A DNA stretch of 64,000 bases, from positions 1,240,001 through 1,304,000 of the forward strand of contig NZ_AP012323.1 in assembly GCF_001025135.1 (NCBI RefSeq), read 5' to 3'. This stretch comes from Bifidobacterium bifidum ATCC 29521 = JCM 1255 = DSM 20456 (GTDB taxonomy: Bacteria; Actinomycetota; Actinomycetes; Actinomycetales; Bifidobacteriaceae). The position numbers were made by a program, and so were the translations under genes. Shown in pieces: positions 56,801 through 64,000 of this stretch; position 1 is the first letter of the stretch; every line of letters begins with the position of its first letter. A model generated the notes under the pieces. It had not been told where the DNA came from. It ran no database searches and saw only the letters and a program-made list of their open reading frames with translations.

Positions 56801-57742
56801 ATGGGCGAATCGAAGAACAAACCGCCGTTGCGCGCACGCTGGAAGACCATGGAAGCCGCCATAGGCATGGAGATCCGGGAGCACAAAAGCTCGTTCGCGG
56901 TGTATGTTGTGTTGCGCGTGCTGGTGATCGCTGTCGCGGTGCTGGAATTCTTCAACGGCGACTATGAGGCCGTGTTCCTGTGCATCCTGACGTTGCTGTT
57001 GCTACTGGCGCCCGCGTTCGTCCAAGTACGGTTCCGCATCGAACTGCCGTCCGCGCTTGAGGTCATCGTATTGGTGTTCGTGTTCGCGGCTGAGATCCTG
57101 GGCGAGATCAGCTCGTTCTATGAGATCTTCCCGTTCTGGGACACGGTGCTGCACACGATGAACGGCTTCCTCGCGGCCGCCATCGGCTTTTCGCTGGTCG
57201 ACCTGCTCAACCGTTCGGACCGTGCGAAGTTCGAGCTGTCGCCGCTGTACCTGGCGATTGTGTCGTTCTGCTTCTCGATGACGATCGGCGTGGTCTGGGA
57301 GTTCTTCGAATTCTCGATGGACATGCTGTTCGGATTCGACATGCAGAAGGACGCCGTCGTGCATTCGATCAGCTCAGTGATGCTCGATCCGGCCCACGCC
57401 AATCGCGCCATTCATATCAACGACATCACGCAGGTGGCGGTCAATGGGCGCGACCTCGGCCTTGGCGGCTATCTTGACATCGGCCTGATCGACACGATGG
57501 AGGATCTCATCGTCAATTTCATCGGCGCGGTCGTGTTCTCCGTCATCGGGTTCATCTATGTGAAGAACCGCGGCAAGGGCGTTTCCGTCATCAGCCGGTT
57601 CGTACCCCGACGCAAATCCCACGACCGCGATTACCTGCGGCTTGCGGGCGGCGACGGCGATGCGTCACTCGCGCCGGGAGCGCAGGCTCATCAGACGCAA
57701 CACCAGTCCCAGCACGATCCACACCACCACGATCACCCATGA
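56801..57742 (+). CDS. polytopic membrane protein with His-rich tail
   Basis: A 313-residue protein. After a basic N-terminus it has about five to six membrane segments (VYVVLRVLVIAVAVLEFF, LCILTLLLLLAPAFVQV, VIVLVFVFAAEILGEI, LAIVSFCFSMTIGVVWEFFE, LIVNFIGAVVFSVIGFIYV). The FPFWDTVLHTMNGFLAAAIGF segment is conserved in a family of membrane proteins of unknown function related to YjdF-like proteins. The C-terminus is rich in His, Gln and Asp and could bind metal. ATGs at 56801 (GGAG close) and 56849 are both possible. Confidence 0.75.
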   Translation: MGESKNKPPLRARWKTMEAAIGMEIREHKSSFAVYVVLRVLVIAVAVLEFFNGDYEAVFLCILTLLLLLAPAFVQVRFRIELPSALEVIVLVFVFAAEILGEISSFYEIFPFWDTVLHTMNGFLAAAIGFSLVDLLNRSDRAKFELSPLYLAIVSFCFSMTIGVVWEFFEFSMDMLFGFDMQKDAVVHSISSVMLDPAHANRAIHINDITQVAVNGRDLGLGGYLDIGLIDTMEDLIVNFIGAVVFSVIGFIYVKNRGKGVSVISRFVPRRKSHDRDYLRLAGGDGDASLAPGAQAHQTQHQSQHDPHHHDHP

Positions 57743-57898
57743 TGCGGGTTTGAGCGCGGCCGGGGAGAACGGCAGCACCTGCACTCCTATGATGACGAGC
57801 TCGGCCGCGATGGCGAGCACGATGTTCGCCGTCTTCGGCTTGCCGGTCTTGCGGTCGATGGACGCGAATCTCTTGGGCAGGTAGCCCCGCCCTCGCGA
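57665..57898 (-). pseudogene. amino-acid permease C-terminal remnant
   Basis: Reads GRGYLPKRFASIDRKTGKP, then two hydrophobic stretches (IVLAIAAELVIIGVQVLPF, WVIVVVWIVLGLVLRL) and RSRRE before TGA at 57665. LPKRFASxxxKTGxP is the loop found after helix eight of APC-family permeases. The first three quarters of the gene are missing. It joins the CmpB-like remnant at about 57898. Confidence 0.75.
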
Positions 57899-58502
57899 CT
57901 GGGCGGACTGTGTGTTCGTCTACGCGCTCGCAGGCCTGATCGGCACCGTGCACAAGACCATCTGGGCATACCAGGCCAAAGGCATGTTCGAGTACCGCAA
58001 CGGATCGATCCTCACCCCCTTCAACTACGTGTACGGTCTCCGCGTTGGCCATCGTCATCGCGCTGCGCCGTATCGACCGGGGGTGGAAGGTCGTGCTGGT
58101 CGGCGGTCTCGCCGGCGGCATGCTGGAGTTCGCGATGAGTCTGATCCAACAGTATCTGCTGGGCAGCCGGTCATGGAACTATGCGAACGAGCCGCTGAAC
58201 ATCGGCGGGCGCACCACCGTCCCGTTCATGCTGTTCTGGGGGCTGTTGTGCTATCTGATCGTCCGTTTCATCCTGCCGCTCGTCCTGTGGCTCGTGCATC
58301 TCATCGACGACACGTGGCACACGCGGCTCGCGACCATACTGCTGGCGTGGATTCTCATCGACTCCGTGGTCACGCCGCCCGCGATCTTCCTGTACGGGCA
58401 GCGCGCCAACGGCGCGGTGTTCGACAACTGGTTCGCGCAGCATATCGGGCAGCTTTCGATGACGACTTCATGCGCCTGCATTTCCCGAACATGCGCGTGT
58501 GA
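57899..58502 (+). pseudogene. CmpB-like membrane protein (putative ABC permease), frameshifted
   Basis: The first part reads DCVFVYALAGLIGTVHKTIW and NGSILTPFNYVYG. The frame changes near 58040 to ALAIVIALRRIDRGWKVVLV, GGMLEFAMSLIQQYLLGSRS, WNYANEPLNIGGRTTVP and the remaining helices. It changes back near 58460 to FDDDFMRLHFPNMRV. The pattern PFNYVYG...GGLAGG.LEF...RSWNY...PLN..GRTTVPF matches the CmpB-like family. The 5-prime end is also lost. Both breaks are single-base-type shifts. Confidence 0.8.
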
Positions 58503-58571
58503 GAGCCACCGCGGGTCGAGCGGCACCATATATCGGCCGCCGGCTCGTTCGGCGGTGATGGCTTATGGGCG

Positions 58572-59174
58572 TCACGCCAGGCTGGCGCCCAGTTGACGGA
58601 TGCCTTCGAGTTGGGCCGCGGCGGCCTTACGCTTGTCGGACGAATCGTCGCCCATGGACAGGTTGTCGACGTACACCAGCTCGACGTCCTTCACCCCGCA
58701 GTACTTGGCGAAGGTCTGCCGGCAGATCTGATTGTCCAACGACTCGCCGATGCCGTCGGACTCATACCATTGCCGCGAGCTGCCGGTCAGCATAATGACC
58801 CGCACCGTCTTGTCCGCGAGCGCGCCGGGGGTGCCGTCCGGATGATAGGCGAACCCGCGGCAGATCACGCGGTCGAACAGTCCCTTGACCATCGCCGGCA
58901 TCGTATACCAGTAGATCGGGAACACCAAGGCGATTACATCCGCCTGAGCGAGCCGGCGCTGGATAGGCACGACGTCCTCGGGCATCGGGGCATGGCCGAG
59001 ATAATGGGCCCGGTCGGCCGCAGAATACACGGGATTGAATCCTTCATCGTACAGGTCCAGCACGTCCGCCGACGCGCCGCGCTCGACGGCGCCCGCCGCG
59101 AATGCCGCACCCACGGCATCCGTCATGCTGTCCTTTTCGGGGTTGCTGGTGATGACAAGTATGTTGTTGCTCAT
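58572..59174 (-). CDS. NAD(P)H dehydrogenase (quinone)-like flavoprotein
   Basis: A 200-residue flavodoxin-fold oxidoreductase. NNILVITSNPEKDSMTDAVG binds FMN/FAD phosphate, VFPIYWYTMPAMVKGLFDRV is the conserved loop of the NQO1/MdaB/KefF group, and GFAYHPDGTPGALADKTV binds the second face. It probably reduces quinones or other oxidants in two-electron steps. TGGAATC is a weak ribosome site. Confidence 0.88.
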   Translation of the reverse strand: MSNNILVITSNPEKDSMTDAVGAAFAAGAVERGASADVLDLYDEGFNPVYSAADRAHYLGHAPMPEDVVPIQRRLAQADVIALVFPIYWYTMPAMVKGLFDRVICRGFAYHPDGTPGALADKTVRVIMLTGSSRQWYESDGIGESLDNQICRQTFAKYCGVKDVELVYVDNLSMGDDSSDKRKAAAAQLEGIRQLGASLA

Positions 59175-59220
59175 GATTCCATTGTCCCGGAAAGCTGGAC
59201 CGACGACGCGGCGAGCGACG

Positions 59221-60240
59221 TCAGATCAAGTCGTACGGCATCTGTCCGCGGACCAGCCAGAACACGCCCATGACCAATATCACCGCGCCCGCCCACGGCA
59301 CGCGCCCGCAGAACACCACGCAGCATATCGCGGCGAACCGCGCCGCATAGAACGCCACGCGGCGAGCGCCGCTCCTCGGCGTGGTCTCGCAGGTCATATG
59401 CGTGTAGCTGCCGCCGAGAGTGCGGCCTTGTCTGAACCACGGAATCACCCATTCGAACAGCACCAGCATGACCAGCATCGCGATGTCCCCGAACCCGAGC
59501 GGGCCGAGCAGCCGCATCCGCTGCACGTCGGCGCCAGGACGGCCCGAAATCATCGTGACCAGCACCATCGCGGCGACGCCCACAGGGGTCGCGCACACCA
59601 CGACCAGTCCCATGTCGATGAGGAATGCCACGAAACGACGCACGAACCCCGGCCGGGTGACCGTCTGCATATCCGTGCGCCGCGGCGGGAACAGCCGGTC
59701 GAACAGCATGGCGCAACCGTATCCGATCACGGCGCCCGACGTGTTCCATATCAGATCGTCCACGTCAAACAGACGATACGAGCAGGGAAACACACCCATC
59801 ACCCCCGTCAGCTGCATCGTCTCGACAAGCAGCGACGCGAGAAAGCCGACCGGCAGGGCGACCGCGAATTTCCAGCGGAACACCCGTTTCATGATGAAGC
59901 CGAGAGGGACGAAGAACACCACGTTCATCACGATCTGCAGGATCGCCGTCAGCCCGTCGGCGCGGATATCACCGATGAACTGCAACGGATTGAGCTGCGG
60001 ATGCAGATGGTGGGTGGCGCAGTACGCTGCGGGATCGTCCGGCATCGGATACAGCGTGAAGCACAGCAGGCCGATCAGATACAGCACCGTCGCGTACGCC
60101 GACAGCGCCGCACCGAAGCCGAGCCGGTTGTCCCGGTGGTACAGCATGGCCAGCACGGGCACGGTCACGATGAACGACACCAGCGGCCATAACGCCACCG
60201 ACATCATGAACGGCGCCGAAAAGCTCTCGAAGAATCCCAT
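59221..60240 (-). CDS. VanZ-RDD fusion membrane protein
   Basis: A 339-residue polytopic protein. Residues about 45-185 are a VanZ-like domain (LYLIGLLCFTLYPMP, NVVFFVPLGFIMKRVF, ASLLVETMQLTGVMG and DVDDLIWNTSGAVIGY). Residues about 200-335 are an RDD domain (FVRRFVAFLIDMGLVV with the defining Arg and Asp-Asp replaced by a single Asp, and GRTLGGSYTHM). VanZ in enterococci gives low-level teicoplanin resistance; the RDD role is unknown. GGAGGAG precedes the ATG at 60240, so the much longer open frame upstream is spurious. Confidence 0.88.
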   Translation of the reverse strand: MGFFESFSAPFMMSVALWPLVSFIVTVPVLAMLYHRDNRLGFGAALSAYATVLYLIGLLCFTLYPMPDDPAAYCATHHLHPQLNPLQFIGDIRADGLTAILQIVMNVVFFVPLGFIMKRVFRWKFAVALPVGFLASLLVETMQLTGVMGVFPCSYRLFDVDDLIWNTSGAVIGYGCAMLFDRLFPPRRTDMQTVTRPGFVRRFVAFLIDMGLVVVCATPVGVAAMVLVTMISGRPGADVQRMRLLGPLGFGDIAMLVMLVLFEWVIPWFRQGRTLGGSYTHMTCETTPRSGARRVAFYAARFAAICCVVFCGRVPWAGAVILVMGVFWLVRGQMPYDLI

Positions 60241-60532
60241 ATCGTCTGCTCCTCCCCTGTTGGTTTCACTGTAGCCGAGTCGCAGGCCGCCGGGCCATCC
60301 GCCATGAGACCGATATGGACGACGAGCGCTTCGGCCACGACGGGCGGCATTCATCCTCAGGAAGGAGAAGAGAACCGCAGAAAAGGGAAGCACGGGAAAC
60401 GCGGCGAGGGCCGGACGGGGCCCGGGCGGGTGTCCTCCTCGCCCCCCCCGGCGCCCCATATTGTGACGACCGGTCACCCGAACACACGGCGACGGACTAC
60501 AGTGGGGAGTAGCTACATAGGCAGGAGGCGCA
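60241..60532. other. intergenic region, 292 bases
   Basis: Purine-rich sequence (60355-60420), a GC block with C7 (about 60445) and GTGAC/GTCAC inverted words near 60464-60476. No gene and no confident promoter. Confidence 0.5.
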
Positions 60533-61377
60533 ATGGACATTCTTTTCGTGACCAGCGATCCGGCGTTGGCTTCCGCGGTGAAAGGCACGCTGGAATCCGC
60601 CCGGCACACGGTGTCTGCCGCGTCGGATGTCGATTCGCTCGCCGGCGCATGGCCGCACGGCACACCAATGGATCTGGTCATCATCGACGACCTGTCTGCG
60701 CATGATCTGTTGGATGAGACCAGACGGAGCCTGTCCCGGCTCATGGACGGCAAGGCCGGCGACGGCACCGGCACGGCCGTGCGGCCGCGCACGCTGCTGC
60801 TTTCCACTCCCCCGCGCACGCCGAAGGCGAACCCGGACGACACGCCGCAGGTCAGACGACAGACCCCGTTGCCGACGATCCGCAAAACAGGCCGGGCCAA
60901 GGCCGACGGGCAGGCCGGGCCAAGGCCGACGGGCAGGCCGCCCGGCCGGCCGCGCCCCCATCGTCTCTGGACGGCGCTTCCAGCGGCCCGCCCATTCACG
61001 CGGATGAAACGATCGTCAAGCCGTTCTCGGACGCCGAACTGCTGTCTTACGTGCACGCGCTGGAATCCGGCGGAGCCGCGGACGAGACCACGCTCATCCA
61101 CGGCGACCTCATGCTCGACACGCGCAATCGGCAGGCGTTCTATCGCAGCGGCAAGCAGCCGCTGGCGCTGTCTGCGCGCGAATACACGACACTGGAGACG
61201 CTGATCCGGGCGAACGGCGAATTCCTCAGCTTCGACGAGCTGCTGGAGAAGGTCTGCGGCACGGGCATCTTCGAGCAGCGTGACATCATGGACGGCACGC
61301 TCTACTCATTGACGCGCAAGATGCGGCGCATGGGATTCTTCATCACGCAGCGGGGGCATCGTTACCGCATCCGCTGA
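60533..61377 (+). pseudogene. OmpR-type response regulator, split by a tandem duplication
   Basis: The start follows GGAGG. The frame reads a receiver-like domain (MDILFVTSDPALASAVKGT, MDLVIIDDLS) to about residue 115, then a Pro/Arg/Gly linker containing a 23-bp tandem duplication, after which it is nonsense. In the frame reached by deleting one copy comes DETIVKPFSDAELLSYVHAL (the KPF lysine of the receiver) and a winged-helix domain (LALSAREYTTLETLIRANGE, FEQRDIMDGTLYSLTRKMRR, YRIR). Restored length is 273 residues. An ATG at 61051 could still make a stand-alone DNA-binding domain. No histidine kinase is adjacent. Confidence 0.85.
60894..60939. repeat. 23-bp perfect tandem duplication
   Basis: The unit starting GGGCCAAGGCCGACGGGCAG occupies 60894-60916 and is repeated exactly at 60917-60939. 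Twenty-three bases shift the frame, and deletion of one copy joins the receiver and DNA-binding frames. Confidence 0.97.
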
Positions 61378-61457
61378 CATCAAGCCGTCGCCGGCCCTCC
61401 GTCGCCGTTCCGCTGCCGGCCGCAGCCGACAGCGTTGCACGAAAGCCGGTATCGAAA

Positions 61458-61510
61458 GACCAGAAAGGCGCGGTTCGGGCATGCATCGCCCGAACCGCGC
61501 CTTTCTGGTC
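61458..61510. terminator. bidirectional terminator with 23-bp stem
   Basis: A 23-bp perfect inverted repeat (61458-61480 with 61488-61510, starting GACCAGAAAGGCGCGG) with a 7-nt loop between the convergent regulator and FMN-binding protein genes. Confidence 0.85.
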
Positions 61511-61556
61511 ACATGCCGGTCATCGGTTCTCGCCGACGACCGGCACCTGTCGACGG

Positions 61557-61961
61557 TCAGTCCTTGTCGATGGTCTTGCCTGCGGTGGCGCCGGAGGACA
61601 GGTCCTGGATCTCGGTGATCTCAAGCACCGGGATGGCGGCGGGCTTCTTGGTGCCCTTCTCCTCGGCGACCTTGACCTGAGCGTCATAGATGTCGTCGTC
61701 GGTGTGCAGGGTCACGGTGCCGCGGAAGCGGTAGCCCTTCTTCTCGGCCAGGTTGGCGACGGCGACGACCAGCGGGCCGCCGTCCTGCAGGTTGCGGTAG
61801 TGCTGGCCGGCGGTGCGCTCGTGGTAGGCGAGGTGGTTGTCGTCGAGCACGAACATCGACATCTTCGGGCCGAGATCGAGGTTGCCGTCCTTGTCGACGG
61901 TGGTGATCCACGCGAGGTTGTTTTCGATGAACGTCTTCATGTCGGCGGTGAGCGTTGCCAT
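61557..61961 (-). CDS. pyridoxamine 5-phosphate oxidase-like FMN-binding protein
   Basis: A 134-residue split-barrel flavoprotein. LTADMKTFIENNLAWITTVDKD, GPKMSMFVLDDNHLAYHERT and YRNLQDGGPLVVAVAN are family motifs. It probably binds FMN or F420-type flavin and has a redox or scavenging role; it is not the vitamin B6 enzyme itself. The ATG at 61961 follows AAAGGAT. It has highly biased codon usage, which suggests strong expression. Confidence 0.86.
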   Translation of the reverse strand: MATLTADMKTFIENNLAWITTVDKDGNLDLGPKMSMFVLDDNHLAYHERTAGQHYRNLQDGGPLVVAVANLAEKKGYRFRGTVTLHTDDDIYDAQVKVAEEKGTKKPAAIPVLEITEIQDLSSGATAGKTIDKD

Positions 61962-62088
61962 AGTGCACGATCCTTTCGTTTGGTGATGGTCACACTGGTT
62001 ATTCCACATATCAGCCTACTTCAAACGCCTGTGGCCTCATAGCGAAATCAGCCGACTGTGAATAATCTCACCTGCGCCGCGCGGCGTC

Positions 62089-62982
62089 TCAGCCCTTCCA
62101 CGCGCGCAACACGGATTTCGGCACGCGAGACGCGTCCCAGCGGTAGTGGCCGGTGACGCCCATGCGGCGCGAGAACGCAAGATAATCGTTCTCACGCCGC
62201 TGCTGATTCATATTGTGCAGCACGTAGGAGAACCCGTCAGCGTCCCGCTTGTCGGAGATCACGCCGATATGCTTGACACGGTCGAACACGACGATGTCGC
62301 CCTGCTGCCATTGCGCATGATCGTTGACATCGTTGGTGAGGGTGATTCCGTATTTGCCGAAGAACACGTCGAGCACCCCGGTACGGCGAAAGTCGATGTT
62401 GGGGTCGGGTTTGGCGGCCACCGACGAATAGGACGCGCGGTCCGCGGCGATGTCCGCATCGACCATGGCCTTGAGGTCGTATCCCGCGTTCCGGAAGGCG
62501 CGCCACACCACATCGACGCAGGCGCCGCGGTCGGCGGGCGGGTATCCGCCCTGGTAGTAGCCGTCGTCGTATGCCGGGTGCGCCAGCGCATCCTTGCGGG
62601 CCCCGCGCATGATGTCCGTATAGTCGTCCACACCGTTGCCGTTGAAATCCACCGGGCTGGTCAACACGGGATACCTGCGCCGCGACACGTCGGGCGGCAT
62701 CACCGTCGTGTCGGGCTCTCGCGTGTGCGAGTACATGGACGAGGCCTTCACGCCGAACGCCTTCACCCCGCTGATGATGCCGTCGCGGCGCGACCATAGC
62801 CATGAACCCGCCAAAACAGCGGACACGATCAGGAGCGCCACCATCGCGGCGGCCACCGCGCGGCCAACCGCGCGACTGGCCTTGCGTCCATCATCGCGAC
62901 CGTCCTCTCGGCCTTCCTCGCGGCCGTTTCCGCCGCTTCCGCCCGCGGCATTCCCGTTCGAAACACGATATCGCCGAATCAT
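62089..62982 (-). CDS. membrane-anchored DUF1287 protein
   Basis: A 297-residue protein. A Gly/Arg/Glu/Asp-rich N-terminus with repeated REEGREDGRDDGRK is followed by one membrane segment (VAAAMVALLIVSAVLAGSWLW). The extracellular DUF1287 domain has RGACVDVVWRAFRNAGYDLK with cysteine and PDPNIDFRRTGVLDVFF, and HAQWQQGDIVVFD with a histidine near the expected place. This resembles an NlpC/P60-like fold (family knowledge), so a cell-wall function is possible. The ATG at 62982 was chosen over 63000 because of the GGAGGGCGG run between them. Confidence 0.8.
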   Translation of the reverse strand: MIRRYRVSNGNAAGGSGGNGREEGREDGRDDGRKASRAVGRAVAAAMVALLIVSAVLAGSWLWSRRDGIISGVKAFGVKASSMYSHTREPDTTVMPPDVSRRRYPVLTSPVDFNGNGVDDYTDIMRGARKDALAHPAYDDGYYQGGYPPADRGACVDVVWRAFRNAGYDLKAMVDADIAADRASYSSVAAKPDPNIDFRRTGVLDVFFGKYGITLTNDVNDHAQWQQGDIVVFDRVKHIGVISDKRDADGFSYVLHNMNQQRRENDYLAFSRRMGVTGHYRWDASRVPKSVLRAWKG

Positions 62983-63233
62983 AATCGTTCCGCCCTCCAT
63001 AGTCGTGCGTCCCGCATATCCCGCGCCCGGCGTCGCGGGCGGATGGCCGCGCGCGGCCCCCGGCCCGGGAATCCGGGCAAACGACGGACGACACGATGCA
63101 CGCAGGCCCGCGCCGTGGCTAGGATATTGGATGGAATATGTTGGGTGAAGCCACCGTCCTCATCGCGACCCGTCATCGTCTTCATTATGGACGGCGTCGA
63201 GCGGCAGCGCAAGCCTGTATAAGGAGAATATGT

Positions 63234-63929
63234 ATGAACATCGTCGAGGCAATGGAGCGGCGCCACGCGGTCCGCGATTTCAGCGACCGGCCCATCGATG
63301 ACGATACGCTTCGCGCGTTGAATGAGGCCGTGGACGCGGCGAACGCCGACGGCGGGCTCGACGTCCAGCTGGTGCAGGACGACACGGATGCGTTCGGGGG
63401 ATGCCCGACCCATTATGGTCGCTTCAAGAACGTCCGCTATTGCATCGCCCTGATCGGCTCCGACGACGAGGACCCGGCACAGCTGGACCGCAAGGTCGGC
63501 TATTACGGCGAGCGCCTTGCCCTGACGGCGACGCAGCTGGGGATGGGCTCAAGTTGGGTGGTGTTGCACGAGACACACGACCATGACGGACGCTGGCGGC
63601 TAGGCGAGGGCGAGCGCATGCCCGCCGCCCTGGCCTTGGGGTATGGCAACAGACCGGGCCGGGCACATCGCAGCAAGCCTTTGGAAGAGCTCGGGGCCGT
63701 GGAGAACGGCGACCTCTCCGGCGCTCCGGATTGGTTCCTGTCGGGGCTTCGCGCGGTGGCGCTGGCTCCGAGCGCATTGGGTAAGCAGCCGGTGCGCTTC
63801 ACCCTGCTGGAGGACGGCAAGACGGTTCTCGCGCAGCCTTTGGAGGGCGTTCAGGCCGATATCTGCCTGGGCATCGCACGGTATCATTTCGAGGTCGGCT
63901 CCGGCCATACTGATATCGTCGTCCGCTGA
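63234..63929 (+). CDS. nitroreductase family protein
   Basis: A 231-residue FMN-dependent protein. AMERRHAVRDFSDRPIDDDTL binds FMN phosphate (RHAVRDF), and GYYGERLALTATQLGMGSSW and LAPSALGKQPVRFTLLE are the other conserved parts. It likely reduces nitro or quinone compounds with NAD(P)H. AAGGAG precedes the ATG at 63234. The 71 bases to the window end hold nothing recognised. Confidence 0.88.
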   Translation: MNIVEAMERRHAVRDFSDRPIDDDTLRALNEAVDAANADGGLDVQLVQDDTDAFGGCPTHYGRFKNVRYCIALIGSDDEDPAQLDRKVGYYGERLALTATQLGMGSSWVVLHETHDHDGRWRLGEGERMPAALALGYGNRPGRAHRSKPLEELGAVENGDLSGAPDWFLSGLRAVALAPSALGKQPVRFTLLEDGKTVLAQPLEGVQADICLGIARYHFEVGSGHTDIVVR

Positions 63930-64000
63930 TTCGACCGGGCCGGCATGGCCGTTCTCCCGAATCAGTCGCACGATTGTGCAGATTCAGCTATAACCGTGTG

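Noticed and set aside
59221..61101. Upstream extension of the VanZ-RDD frame to 626 codons
   Set aside because: The extension is low complexity and antisense to the response regulator; a GGAGGAG site fixes the start at 60240.

Overview
The window reads as a chromosomal segment of a Bifidobacterium (Actinobacteria), probably close to the longum/breve group. The reasons are high GC with GC-rich third positions, purine-rich ribosome sites of the GGAGG type, tRNA-Asn with encoded CCA, and typical bifidobacterial contents: two long-chain acyl-CoA ligases, a GuaB3-type protein, a ComEC without its hydrolase domain, and NADP isocitrate dehydrogenase. The species call is inference. No prophage, CRISPR array, rRNA or intact insertion sequence was seen.

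Layout. 1-2.7 kb: the end of a carbohydrate ABC transporter operon whose binding-protein gene is frameshifted by a 17-bp tandem duplication. 3.1-16 kb: a dense minus-strand housekeeping block: trpE-hisI-hisF, rlmN, cdsA, frr, pyrH, an alpha/beta-hydrolase-like gene, tsf-rpsB, fadD-def and an Rv3235-like gene. 16-22.4 kb: guaB3 divergent from icd, a lipoprotein, and a second acyl-CoA ligase. 22.4-23.9 kb: an M23 peptidase, a hairpin-rich noncoding element and tRNA-Asn. 24-34.4 kb: tsaE-tsaB-rimI-tsaD (tRNA t6A synthesis), holA, comEA-comEC and leuS. 34.5-39 kb: a polar amino-acid binding lipoprotein, a CorA channel, a histidine phosphatase and an S10 carboxypeptidase. 39.1-45.3 kb: jetA-jetB-jetC, an SMC-like Wadjet/MksBEF complex with no jetD nuclease gene in the window. 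45.4-48.1 kb: nfo, a DUF488 gene and two GNAT acetyltransferases.

48-58.5 kb is a decay zone. It holds truncated or frameshifted remnants: a TipAS-like regulator, a NUDIX N-terminal domain, the tail of an MFS transporter, an IS3 transposase, a histidine kinase tail, an MFS transporter with a deletion, an amino-acid permease tail and a CmpB-like membrane protein. Several palindromic dispersed elements lie among them. Live genes between the remnants include a GNAT-ASCH fusion, a SRAP-domain protein, a VOC protein and a lysozyme-like membrane protein. 58.5-64 kb holds a flavodoxin-fold quinone reductase, a VanZ-RDD fusion, a response regulator split by a 23-bp tandem duplication, an FMN-binding protein, a DUF1287 protein and a nitroreductase.

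Three observations stand out: the JetABC operon without jetD; two separate genes each broken by a short exact tandem duplication whose removal restores the frame; and at least five kinds of palindromic noncoding repeat, one of which (GTGTGGC hairpins) occurs as two related clusters 25 kb apart.
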